This document shows, in pieces, positions 45,863-57,249 of a stretch of DNA of 64,000 bases. How positions within the stretch are numbered: the stretch's first letter is position 1; every line of letters begins with the position of its first letter. The DNA is from Ipomoea triloba (Eukaryota > Streptophyta > Magnoliopsida > Solanales > Convolvulaceae), in contig NC_044930.1 in NCBI RefSeq assembly GCF_003576645.1, positions 26,602,353-26,666,352 on the forward strand, given 5' to 3'. A model generated the notes under the pieces. The model made no database searches and had not been told where the DNA came from. It saw only the letters and a list, made by a program, of their open reading frames with translations. A program made the translations under genes and the position numbers.

Positions 45863-47880
45863 ATGTATTCTCAAGCAAGATATCAACAAGAGGATTACTA
45901 TGAAGATCAAGGTGGATATAGGCAACCAAGGGGAGGCTATAATGCTCAAGTTTCTAACCCCTATGGTTATAGAGATTATGAGGACTATGAACAACCTTAC
46001 TCAATGACATATGGATCTTCACAAGAAGAATACCAACCAAGAAGGCAACCATCAAGACCTCAATATGATGATAAGGCATATGATGAGTATGATGATCCAC
46101 CACCAAGGCAAATATCAAGAACTCAATATGATGATAGAGAATATGGTGATTACCACTACTCAAGAAGAGCCCCACCACTACCTCAAAGCTATGATTCAAA
46201 ATCTTACCAATCTATCCACTATGACGAGGATGATGACTACCCTCAACAAAGAAGATTCTCTAATTCTCAATCCTACGACTCTTACACATCCCAATCCTAC
46301 TCTCCACAATCGTACACTCAAAACACACCTCCACCCAAAAAGAAATCTATTATCGAGCATATGTATGACCATTTGTTGAAACCCAAGCCAAGAGACCCGA
46401 ATGACCGCTTCAAGACCATTGAGGAACACATGCTTGAAGATATGAATCGACAAGTGATNNNNNNNNNNNNNNNNNNNNNNNNNTTGTTATGCTTGTAAAG
46501 GGCCTCACTATAAGTATCAATGCCAAAAGTACCCATATTGCAAGAAATGTAAGACTAACTTTCCATGTGAATGTAGGTACAAGCACCATAGGGACGAAGT
46601 TGATCAAAATCCCCAATACCCTCCATACTCTCAAGATCATCAAGGCTATCCATACTACTCCAACCACTATGAGAATGAGGAGTACATGATGCAACCATAT
46701 GAGGAGGAAAACATGGAAGACATGAAGAACAAGATGTTGGCAAGGATAGAAGAATTAAAGCAAGAAATGGCCAATATTAGGGAAGGGCGGAAGCAAGAAT
46801 ATGAGAATGTTGAGGAAAAGGAGAGTGATGGTGATGTGGAGATAGTGTGGGAAGAGGAAAAGCCATGTGGTGACACTATTGAGCTTGCATGTGGTAAGAC
46901 ACTTGACCCTATTAGTGTTAGCACTACTCTTGGTATAAAATTTCTAAATCTTGGGCCGACATGTGTGATGAGAATGATGATTGTGATGATTTATGATTGT
47001 TGATAGTTCTAATCTTTGTGATGATGATATGTAGATTGTGTTGACTGTGATTGTGGGGATGATGATATTGATAATATTGTTAGTGAGAAAATGATGTTGA
47101 TGTGAATCAATCTTTGGAAATGGATCTTAGTGAAATGTGATGATGATCTTCAAACCAAGTGATCTTTCTCATGATAATCCAATTGTGAGATGGCATGATA
47201 ATGCTTTTGAAAATGGTTCTTGTGAAATGATGTTAATTCTTTCAATTCTAATGATAATGATGGCTTGAGTCGTTTACTTTTGATGATAATTCTTTGTTAA
47301 ATGAACATGTTGGTGAATTGCATGATATGCTTTGTAATGTTGATGATGAATTGAATGTTGATGCTATTTTGCTTGATTTAAATGATGTTGAATTTGACAC
47401 TTTCCATGATAATTGCCTTGATGATGCTATATATATTCATGATTTGCTTGGTGAAGAAAAGGAGGAAAGGATGGAGATTTAAGGGATGTTGTTAAGTAGT
47501 GAAAAAGAGGAGAGAAGGAAATGTGACTATAGAAAAGGAAATAAAGAAGAAATTTTGAAAATAAGAATGTTGTTTGAGGAAGTTCATGCAAAATCATAGA
47601 AGAGGAAAGAAAAACAAGGATGAGAGTGTTAGGGAGGAAGTTGAGGAGAAAGTGAGAAATGATGAAAAGGAGTTTGGTGAAAAGAAGAAAAATGAAAAAA
47701 GAGGTAAGTTGGAAGATAATAGCATACTCATGGACATGGATAGTTGCAAACTTTGGAAGAGAGTATGCTATGTAGAAATTAAAGGAGTTTGTCAATGCCC
47801 GGCATTGAGGGCATATCTGAGAAAGAGTGGATGGGGCAAAAGGACTTGTCCCCGTCCAAGTGTGTTGGAATGAAGGTTTG
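45863..47880 (+). pseudogene. Retroelement ORF1, copy A (broken)
   Basis: It starts MYSQARYQQEDYYED at 45863 and is open for 198 codons to a 25-N gap (46459-46483). After the gap the frame resumes with the zinc knuckle, and this copy preserves the junction after CECRY that copy C has lost. From about 46930 there are many small deletions relative to copy C, scattered through the acidic-domain coding region. The final segment to about 47880 is also frameshifted. The pattern of short losses in repetitive GATGAT sequence may be sequencing error rather than mutation. Confidence 0.8.
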
Positions 47881-47918
47881 AAAGTTGCGTCGGGCTACGG
47901 ACGTTAAACGGAGCGCTT

Positions 47919-47936
47919 CTCGGGAGGCAACCCGAG
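47919..47936 (+). other. Post-stop hairpin, copy A
   Basis: CTCGGGAGGCAACCCGAG: a perfect 6-bp stem with a 6-nt loop, some 12 bases after the ORF stop. It is also present at 50054-50071 and 55561-55578. Confidence 0.85.
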
Positions 47937-48879
47937 GTTATCTTACATTTTTATGCATTTTGTTTTTGTTGTTTACTTTTGCTTTCAATAAGTTTTGCAT
48001 TGATGGAAATTGAATTCTCTAATATGGTTTGTAGTATTGCAATGTGTTTGTTGATGTGTAGGGAAATTGATATATGGCTCAAGCTAAGAGGTTATGCCTT
48101 TCCCACCATGATTAAAGGCAATGCACTTAAAGTGAGCTAAGGGGAGTCTCTTTATCTCCCTTACCTATTTTCATTGCCTATATGCTTGCCTTTTAAAGTG
48201 TGGAAACCGGGAGATGGTGACATTGCATTGCTTGTTTGAAATCCTTCATAAAAGCTTGTTTGTGTGATCCGTTAGCCCATAACACACTTTTAAAGTGTGG
48301 AAAGGGGCATAGTTATGTTGAGACCTTTGACTTTCCACCTTGTGTTTAGTGTGAACATCGAGGACGATGTTCGTTTTAAAGTGTGGAAAGAGAAGCACCT
48401 TTGTGCTTGAAGACTTTGATTTGCAAAAGTATTGCTTGACTTAGAATGTTGGATATGTTTGAAATGAATACATTGTTTAATCTATTTTGGGAAAATGTGT
48501 GTTTTGAATGAACCCTTGTTTCTCAATTAGGACTATCCCGTGGAAGAAAATTCTTATACTTTTGTTTAAATTTGACGAATTGTTGCTTGATTGTGTGATA
48601 TTCACCTCTCATTTAACCCGGACCATAGTCAAGGAGGTAACGAAGTGGGAGTGTGCACCTATCAAACCTAGTAATATAATGCTTACTAAGCCCGGAATTG
48701 AACCTAATTTTCTTTGTTTTGCTCTCCCGAAGGTGTAGTGTGGGGTTGTGAAGGTGATGCTTTACTTTAAGTTGTTCAAAAGAGCCCAATGAGGCCAAAA
48801 ACCCCAAAAGAGCCCAATGTGGCCACCTTAGGATATGAAAAAGATGAACCGTCTCGCTAGGGCAAGTTAGGGGCAACCA

Positions 48880-49165
48880 TCGCACTGTCTTCGAAAAAGC
48901 GTGGAGATCCACGTGAAGTCGGTTGCCCCGATACGAGGTCTTGGGAGATGAGAAAATTGAAGAGAGCCATTCCGCTGAGATTCGGGCACCCATTGCACCG
49001 TCTTCGAAAAAGCATGGATATCCATGTTAAGTCGGGTAGCCCGATGAGGTTATCTTGGGGAATGAGAAAAGGAGAGATCTATCCCGTTGGGACCGGGCAC
49101 CCATTGCACAGTTCTCGAAAAAGCATGGAGCTCCATGTGAGATCGGGTAGCCCGATGGTCGGTCT
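48880..49165 (+). repeat. Three-unit hairpin tandem, copy A
   Basis: Three imperfect units of about 112 bp, each with a self-complementary GTGGA..TCCAC or ATGGA..TCCAT element followed by TCGGGTAGCCCGA-type stems. See the copy at 56513-56817 for exact positions. Confidence 0.88.
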
Positions 49166-49566
49166 TGAGGGGTAGTAGATAACCTTAAAGCCTTTTTGTT
49201 TATCACGCTAGAATCTAGGGGGCTTGAGGTTATAAGGGTGGTCTAATAGGTTTGGTTTGTGCACATCGGTCCCACTAGTTGGCTCGACTAGTGGCCCGCT
49301 TTAAATGGTTGGTGAACCCTTTATTGGATTGCATGCTTGACTCGTATGACAATTGGAAGTAATCTAAATGCTTTATTTTTACCAAAGGATTTTTGTTCTT
49401 GGGATAGTCGTTATTGAGAATCGAAGGATTGTTTAAGAACACATTTTCATGATAGCTTAAGGAATGTATTGATTTCAAATGTATGCATCATTCTTGTGTC
49501 TTAGCTTGCTTGAATATCAAAGTTGTGGCATCTTTTTCACTTATGTGTGCTTGATTCAATGATAGC

Positions 49567-49707
49567 TTGTTTGTTCCTTATTTTCCTTATGTTTCATGCA
49601 CCTTTCTTCCCTATGTTTGGGTTAGCTTTCAAACACTAAACACTCTTGTGCTTAATCCCCTTACCGCTTGAATTCCCTCCTTGCCATCCTTTGAGAACGA
49701 TACTCGG
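49567..49707 (+). mobile_element. Partial LTR (3' part) ending at gap
   Basis: After internal sequence reaching GATAGCTT, the text jumps to LTR position 45437 onward (GTTTGTTCCTTATTTTCC) and then to a 25-N gap (49708-49732). The expected polypurine tract and the first 1.3 kb of the LTR are missing here, so the join is a recombination or assembly scar. Confidence 0.8.
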
Positions 49708-49732
49708 NNNNNNNNNNNNNNNNNNNNNNNNN

Positions 49733-51733
49733 CAAGGGAGAAAACAAGAGAATGAGAGTGTTAGGAGCAAGTTGATGAGAAAGTGAGAAATGATGAAAAG
49801 GAGTTTGGTGAAAAGAAGAAAAATGAAAAAAGAGGTAAAGTTGGAAGATAATAGCATACTCATGGACATGGATAGTTGCAACTTTGGAAGAGAGTATGCT
49901 ATGTATAGAATTAAAGGAGTTTGTCAATGCCCGGCATTTGAGGGCATATCTTGAAGAAAGAGTGGATGGGGCAAAAGGACTTGTCCCCGTCCAAGTGTGT
50001 TGGAATGAAGGTTTGAAAGTTGCGTCGGGCTACGGACGTTAAACGGAGCGCTTCTCGGGAGGCAACCCGAGGTTATCTTACATTTTTATGCATTTTGTTT
50101 TTTTGTTTACTTTTGCTTTCAATAAGTTTTGCATTGATGGAAATTGAATTCTCTAATATGGTTTGTAGTATTGCAATGTGTTTGTTGATGATGTAGGGAA
50201 ATTGATATATGGCTCAACGCTAAGAGGTTATGCCTTTCCCACCATGATTAAAGGCAATGCACTTAAAGTGAGCTAAGGGGAGTCTCTTTATCTCCCTTAC
50301 CTATTTTCATTGCCTATATGCTTGCCTTTTAAAGTGTGGAAACCGGGAGATGGTGACATTGCATTGCTTGTTTGAAATCCTTCATAAAAGCTTGTTTGTG
50401 TGATCCGTTAGCCCATAACACACTTTTAAAGTGTGGAAAGGGGCATAGTTATGTTGAGACCTTTGACTTTTCCACCTTGTGTTTAGTGTGAACATCGAGG
50501 ACGATGTTCGTTTTAAAGTGTGGAAAGGAAGCACCTTTGTGCTTGAAATTTGATTTGCAAAAGTCATGCTTGACTTAGAAGATGGATATGTTTGAAATGA
50601 ATACATTGTTTAATCTATTTTGGGAAAATGTGTGTTTTGAATGAACCCTTGTTTCTCAATTAGGACTATCCCGTGGAAGAAAATTCTTATACTTTTGTTT
50701 AAATTTGACGAATTGTTGCTTGATTGTGTGATATTCACCTCTCATTTAACCCGGACCATAGTCAAGGAGGTAACGAAGTGGGAGTGTGCACCTATCAAAC
50801 CTAGTAATATAATGCTTACTAAGCCCGGAATTGAACCTAATTTTCTTTGTTTTGCTCTCCCGAAGGTGTAGTGTGGGGTTGTGAAGGTGATGCTTTACTT
50901 TAAGTTGTTCAAAAGAGCCCAATGAGGCCAAAACCCCAAAAGAGCCCAATGTGGCCACCTTAGGATATGAAAAAGATGAACCGTCTCGCTAGGGCAAGTT
51001 AGGGGCAACCATCGCACTGTTCGAAAAAGCGTGGAGATCCACGTGAAGTCGGTTGCCCCGATCGAGGTCTTGGGAGATGAGAAAATTAAGAGAGCCATTC
51101 CGCTGAGATTCGGGCACCCATTGCACGTCTTCGAAAAAGCATGGATATCCATGTGAAGTCGGGTAGCCCGATGAGGTTATCTTGGGGAATGAGAAAAGGA
51201 GAGATCTATCCCGTTGGGACCGGGCACCCATTGCACAGTTCTCGAAAAAGCATGGAGCTCCATGTGAGATCGGGTAGCCCGATGGTCGGTCTTGAGGGGT
51301 AGTAGATAACCTTAAAGCCTTTTTGTTTATCACGCTAGAATCTAGGGGGCTTGAGGTTATAAGGGTGGTCTAATAGGTTTGGTTTGTGCACATCGGTCCC
51401 ACTAGTTGGCTCGACTAGTGGCCCGCTTTAAATGGTTGGTGAACCCTTTATTGGATTGCATGCTTGACTCGTATGACAATTGGAAGTAATCTAAATGCTT
51501 TATTTTTACCAAAGGATTTTTGTTCTTGGGATAGTCGTTATTGAGAATCGAAGGATTGTTTAAGAACACATTTTCATGATAGCTTAAGGAATGTATTGAT
51601 TTCAAATGTATGCATCATTCTTGTGTCTTAGCTTGCTTGAATATCAAAGTTGTGGCATCTTTTTCACTTATGTGTGCTTGATTCAATGATAGCTTGCTTG
51701 AGGACAAGCAAGGTTTAAAGTGTGGAAAGTGCT
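49733..51733 (+). mobile_element. Retroelement internal region, copy B (3' half only)
   Basis: It starts inside the Lys/Glu-rich coding part of ORF1 (frameshifted). It continues through the ORF end, hairpin (50054-50071), 3' non-coding region, hairpin tandem (51000-51298) and the polypurine-like TTTAAAGTGTGGAAAG (51714-51729). The 5' half of the element is absent. Confidence 0.85.
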
Positions 51734-53187
51734 TGATAAGTGCAAAAGATGCCATCTTTATAAGGTTGTTATCGGATCGTCTAGTGCACAATTCGTAGCT
51801 TTTGTGTTTGATTTGTTCCTTTATTGCGTTAGAATGCTTCATATTGCCATTGGACCCCGTTCCACACTTGGTTAATCATTTTGTAGGTAAAAAGATGGGC
51901 AAAAAGGCAGAAAATGGCTAGATTTCGAAGAAGGATTCACGAGTCGAAGTTGGAGTGCGAAATACACCATGGACGCCCAGTGGACGCCCAGTGGACGCCG
52001 TACGCGCGTCCACCATGCGTCCACCTTGCGTCCAACTTTTCGCTCTCTGATTCTCGCACAGCAGAACAGCAGTCTGCTGTGGACGCGCAGTGGACGCGCC
52101 GTCCAGCACGCGTCCACCAAGCAGCTCTCTGAAGTTGAAGTCTGTGCAGCAGAAACGCAGTGGACGCCCAGTGGACGCGCGTCCACCCGTGCGTCCAGCG
52201 CGGAAAATTGGCGGTTGGGCGAGATTTAAAAGGGGAATTGAGCCATTTTTCAGGGGATCCATCACATTCATTTTAGATCAGTTTAGAATATTTCTCTCTC
52301 TAGGATTAGCCTAGAGAGATCTCCCCCAATTCACTCCACATTCCCAATTCACTCCACATTGCAATTCTTAGTTTAGATTAGAATTAGAGAAGAATTCCAT
52401 TGTTGCAAGATTGGATCTACATTCAATTTCAAGTTCAAGTTAATTAATTCAAGCTAAGTCTTCCTTTTAATTTCTTGTCATTACTTTTGCCTTTTGCTAT
52501 TTCAATTTCAAGTATGATTAGATAGATCTTTGTGGATTTGGATTGAGCAATGTTGTATGGATATTCTTGAGCTTTGAATTGATCAATTAGGTTTTGCAAT
52601 TGCTTTGATTATGAGTTTGATTGTGTGAATGGTGATCTTCTTTGACTCTTGTGTGGGAATGATCAACCTATATGAGAGGTGTTTGGAGAAGGAGTCTCAC
52701 CTACGAGAGTAGGGATACTCCTTAGCCTAGCCTAGCACGTTTCCTTCCCACCTTTGAGAAAAGGGGGATTGGAAGGCAAATAGCACACCATGTGTTCGAT
52801 AATTTGCCTCACCTAGCCTAGTTGCCATGAGAATGGGACTATGGACTAGATGATAGGCCAATGACCACGAGAGTGGCGTTGGCATAGTTGTCTTGCCTCA
52901 TTTTCATTATCTAAGTGTTGCTAGCCTAGTATCTTAGGAAATCAAGGATACCTATATGAGTTGCAAATCCAAATCCTCCTTTCCACTTATTGTTTCCTTT
53001 GTTTGTTCCTTATTTTCCTTATGTTTCATGCACCTTTCTTACCTATGTTTGGGTTAGCTTTCAAACACTAAACACTCTTGTGCTTAATCCCCTTACCGCT
53101 TGAATTCCCTCCTTGCCATCCTTTGAGAACGATACTCGGGAACTTCTTCCCGTTTTACCACCTATTACTTTCCATCCACCGCGAAAA
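51734..53187 (+). mobile_element. LTR 2 of array
   Basis: 1454 bp, starting TGATAAGTGC. Its 3' terminus is damaged: the last bases CTACACCCTTC found in the other LTRs are missing, so the sequence runs GCGAAAAAATGGCGCC straight into the primer-binding site. The CpG block is shorter than in LTR 1 and LTR 3. Confidence 0.9.
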
Positions 53188-53189
53188 AA

Positions 53190-53206
53190 TGGCGCCGTTG
53201 CCGGGG
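53190..53206 (+). promoter_or_regulatory. Primer-binding site, copy C
   Basis: TGGCGCCGTTGCCGGGG, identical to the site at 45630. Confidence 0.85.
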
Positions 53207-53418
53207 TGACATCGGTTTTTGAGTAGTAAGTGCCTTTGGATTAACATGAGCAAGTGTTCAAGTTAGAGAGTCTAACCCCCCCCCTTTTACTTTTATTTTT
53301 GCAATTTACTTTGTTTACTTTTATCTTTTTGTCATTTCAATTGCTACTACTCTCACTTGCAACTACTTCTAGTTGCAAAACACTCTCTTTCTTTGTGTTG
53401 ATAGGTTGATCCTCTATA

Positions 53419-55549
53419 ATGTATTCTCAAGCAAGATATCAACAGAGGATTACTATGAAGATCAAGGAGGATATAGGCAACCAAGGGGAGGCTATAATGC
53501 TCAAGTTTCTAACCCCTATGGTTATAGAGATTATGAGGACTATGAACAACCTTACTCAAGGACATATGGATCTTCACAAGAAGAATACCAACCAAGAAGG
53601 CAACCATCAAGACCTCAATATGATGATAAGGCATATGATGAGTATGATGATCCACCACCAAGGCAAATATCAAGAACTCAATATGATGATAGAGAATATG
53701 GTGATTACCACTACTCAAGAAGAGCCCCACCACTACCTCAAAGCTATGATTCAAAATCTTACCAATCTATCCACTATGACGAGGATGATGACTACCCTCA
53801 ACAAAGAGGATTCTCTAATTCTCAATCCTACGACTCTTACACATCCCAATCCTACTCTCCACAATCGTACACTCAAAACACACCTCCACCCAAAAAGAAA
53901 TCTATTATCGAGCACATGTATGACCATTTGTTGAAACCCAAGCCAAGAGACCCGAATGACCGCTTCAAGACCATTGAGGAACACATGCTTGAAGATATGA
54001 ATCGACAAGTGATTTGTTATGCTTGTAAAGGGCCTCACTATAAGTATCAATGCCAAAAGTACCCATATTGCAAGAAATGTAAGACTAACTTTCCATGTGA
54101 ATGTAGGTACAGCACCATAGGGACGAAGTTGATCAAAATCCCCAATACCCTCCATACTCTCAAGATCATCAAGGCTATCCATACTACTCCAACCACTATG
54201 AGAATGAGGAGTACATGATGCAACCATATGAGGAGGAAAACATGGAAGACATGAAGAACAAGATGTTGGCAAGGATAGAAGAATTAAAGCAAGAAATGGC
54301 CAATATTAGGGAAGGGCGGAAGCAAGAATATGAGAATGTTGAGGAAAAGGAGAGTGATGGTGATGTGGAGATAGTATGGGAAGAGGAAAAGCCATGTGGT
54401 GACACTATTGAGCTTGCATGTGGTAAGACACTTGACCCTATTAGTGTTAGCACTATTCTTGGTAATAAAATTTCTAAATCTTGGGCCGACATGTGTGATG
54501 AGAATGATGATTGTGATGATTTATGTGTGGCTTGTGATGATGTTGATAGTTCTAATCTTTGTGATGATGAGTATGTAGATTGTGTTGATCCTTGTGCTTA
54601 TACTTGTGGGGATGATGATATTGATAATATTGTTAGTGAGGAAATTATTGATGTTGATGTGAATACCCAATCTTTAGGGAATATATGGGATCTTAGTGCT
54701 AAATGTGATGATGATCTTCATGCTAATTCTTCCAATAATTGTGAAAGTGAGTCTTTGGAAACTCATGACGTTAATCCTTCCAATTCTTGTGAGAATGCGT
54801 CTTGTGGTATTCATGATAATGCTTTTGAAAATGGTTCTTGTGATGTTAATGATGTTAATTCTTTCAATTCTAATGATAATGATGGCCTCGAGTCGTTTAC
54901 TTTTGATGATAATTCTTTGTTAAATGAACATGTTGGTGAATTGCATGATATGCTTTGTAATGTTGATGATGAATTGAATGTTGATGCTATTTTGCTTGAT
55001 TTAAATGATGTTGAATTTGACACTTTCCATGATAATTGCCTTGATGATGCTATATATATTCATGATTTGCTTGGTGAAGAAAAGGAGGAAACGGATGGAG
55101 ATTTAAGGGATGTGTTGTTAAGTAGTGAAAAAGAGGAGGAGAAGGAAAGTGTGACTATAGAAAAGGAAAATAAAGAAGAAAATTTTGAAAATAAGAATGT
55201 GTTGTTTGAGGAAGTTCATTGCAAAATCATAGAAGAGGAAAAGAAAAAGACAAGTGATGAGAGTGTTAGGGAGGAAGTTGAGGAGAAAGTGAGAAATGAT
55301 GAAAAGGAGTTTGGTGAAAAGAAGAAAAATGAAAAAAGAGGTAAGGTTGAAGATAATAGCATACTCATGGACATGGATAGTTGTCAACTTTGGGAAGAGA
55401 GTATGCTATGTAGAAAATTAAAGGAGTTTGTCAATGCCCGGCACTTGAGGGCATATCGTGAGGAAAGAGTGGATGGGGCAAAAGGACTTGTCCCCGTCCA
55501 AGTGTGTTGGAATGAAGGTTTGAAAGTTGCGTCGGGCTACGGACGTTAA
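53419..55549 (+). pseudogene. Retroelement ORF1, copy C (most complete)
   Basis: Function unknown; position after a primer site and the presence of a zinc knuckle suggest a Gag-like role. Compared with copy A, two single-base deletions (about 53442 and 54110) break what would be one frame of about 710 codons from the ATG at 53419. Regions: Tyr/Gln/Arg-rich N-terminus with many DDxxY and PRxQ repeats (1-160); IEEHMLEDMNRQ stretch (about 185); knuckle CYACKGPHYKYQC plus CKKC and CEC (200-235); coiled coil (about 265-325); Asp/Asn-rich acidic domain with over 20 Cys (about 355-545); Lys/Glu-rich segment (550-645); C-terminal domain around ARHLRAYREERVDGAKG. No protease, reverse transcriptase, RNase H or integrase motif is visible. 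The part 54215-55549 is open without interruption. I do not recognise the full protein family. Confidence 0.8.
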
Positions 55550-55560
55550 ACGGAGCGCTT

Positions 55561-55578
55561 CTCGGGAGGCAACCCGAG
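55561..55578 (+). other. Post-stop hairpin, copy C
   Basis: CTCGGGAGGCAACCCGAG begins 12 bases after the TAA at 55547-55549. A GCGCTT-plus-GGGAGGCAACCC motif after the last frame is known to me from other plant Gypsy-like and non-autonomous elements, so this supports that affiliation. Confidence 0.85.
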
Positions 55579-55834
55579 GTTATCTTACATTTTTATGCAT
55601 TTTGTTTTTGTTGTTTACTTTTGCTTTCAATAAGTTTTGCATTGATGGAAATTGAATTCTCTAATATGGTTTGTAGTATTGCAATGTGTTTGTTGATGAT
55701 GTAGGGAAATTGATATATGGCTCAACGCTAAGAGGTTATGCCTTTCCCACCATGATTAAAGGCAATGCACTTAAAGTGAGCTAAGGGGAGTCTCTTTATC
55801 TCCCTTACCTATTTTCATTGCCTATATGCTTGCC

Positions 55835-56034
55835 TTTTAAAGTGTGGAAACCGGGAGATGGTGACATTGCATTGCTTGTTTGAAATCCTTCATAAAAGCT
55901 TGTTTGTGTGATCCGTTAGCCCATAACACACTTTTAAAGTGTGGAAAGGGGCATAGTTATGTTGAGACCTTTGACTTTTCCACCTTGTGTTTAGTGTGAA
56001 CATCGAGGACGATGTTCGTTTTAAAGTGTGGAAA
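55835..56034 (+). repeat. Repeated polypurine-like motif
   Basis: TTTTAAAGTGTGGAAA occurs at 55835, 55932 and 56019, and again at 57233-57247 directly before LTR 3, where it serves as the polypurine tract. The same arrangement is seen in copies A and B. Confidence 0.85.
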
Positions 56035-56512
56035 GAGAAGCACCTTTGTGCTTGAAGACTTTGATTTGCAAAAGTATTGCTTGACTTAGAATGTTGGATA
56101 TGTTTGAAATGAATACATTGTTTAATCTATTTTGGGAAAATGTGTGTTTTGAATGAACCCTTGTTTCTCAATTAGGACTATCCCGTGGAAGAAAATTCTT
56201 ATACTTTTGTTTAAATTTGACGAATTGTTGCTTGATTGTGTGATATTCACCTCTCATTTAACCCGGACCATAGTCAAGGAGGTAACGAAGTGGGAGTGTG
56301 CACCTATCAAACCTAGTAATATAATGCTTACTAAGCCCGGAATTGAACCTAATTTTCTTTATTTTGCTCTCCCGAAGGTGTAGTGTGGGGTTGTGAAGGT
56401 GATGCTTTACTTTAAGTTGTTCAAAAGAGCCCAATGAGGCCAAAAACCCCAAAAGAGCCCAATGTGGCCACCTTAGGATATGAAAAAGATGAACCGTCTC
56501 GCTAGGGCAAGT

Positions 56513-56817
56513 TAGGGGCAACCATCGCACTGTCTTCGAAAAAGCGTGGAGATCCACGTGAAGTCGGTTGCCCCGATACGAGGTCTTGGGAGATGAGAAA
56601 ATTGAAGAGAGCCATTCCGCTGAGATTCGGGCACCCATTGCACCGTCTTCGAAAAAGCATGGATATCCATGTGAAGTCGGGTAGCCCGATGAGGTTATCT
56701 TGGGGAATGAGAAAAGGAGAGATCTATCCCGTTGGGACCGGGCACCCATTGCACAGTTCTCGAAAAAGCATGGAGCTCCATGTGAGATCGGGTAGCCCGA
56801 TGGTCGGTCTTGAGGGG
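56513..56817 (+). repeat. Three-unit hairpin tandem, copy C
   Basis: Units start about 112 bp apart. Hairpins are CGTGGAGATCCACG (56545-56558), CATGGATATCCATG (56658-56671) and CATGGAGCTCCATG (56769-56782). Each is preceded by TCGAAAAAG and followed by a second stem (TCGGTTGCCCCGA, TCGGGTAGCCCGA, TCGGGTAGCCCGA). The G-C pair in unit 1 is an A-T pair in units 2 and 3, so stems are maintained by paired changes. Confidence 0.9.
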
Positions 56818-57249
56818 TAGTAGATAACCTTAAAGCCTTTTTGTTTATCACGCTAGAATCTAGGGGGCTTGAGGTTATAAGGGTGGTCTAATAGGTTTGG
56901 TTTGTGCACATCGGTCCCACTAGTTGGCTCGACTAGTGGCCCGCTTTAAATGGTTGGTGAACCCTTTATTGGATTGCATGCTTGACTCGTATGACAATTG
57001 GAAGTAATCTAAATGCTTTATTTTTACCAAAGGATTTTTGTTCTTGGGATAGTCGTTATTGAGAATCGAAGGATTGTTTAAGAACACATTTTCATGATAG
57101 CTTAAGGAATGTATTGATTTCAAATGTATGCATCATTCTTGTGTCTTAGCTTGCTTGAATATCAAAGTTGTGGCATCTTTTTCACTTATGTGTGCTTGAT
57201 TCAATGATAGCTTGCTTGAGGACAAGCAAGGTTTAAAGTGTGGAAAGTT

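Noticed and set aside
53373..53418. Upstream start for ORF1 in copy C
   Set aside because: It enters the correct frame only because copy C lost a base after the true ATG at 53419; copy A shows the conserved start.
56258..56851. 197-codon antisense frame over the hairpin tandem
   Set aside because: Open only in copy C and broken in copies A and B by single-base changes. The repeated peptide simply mirrors the DNA tandem.
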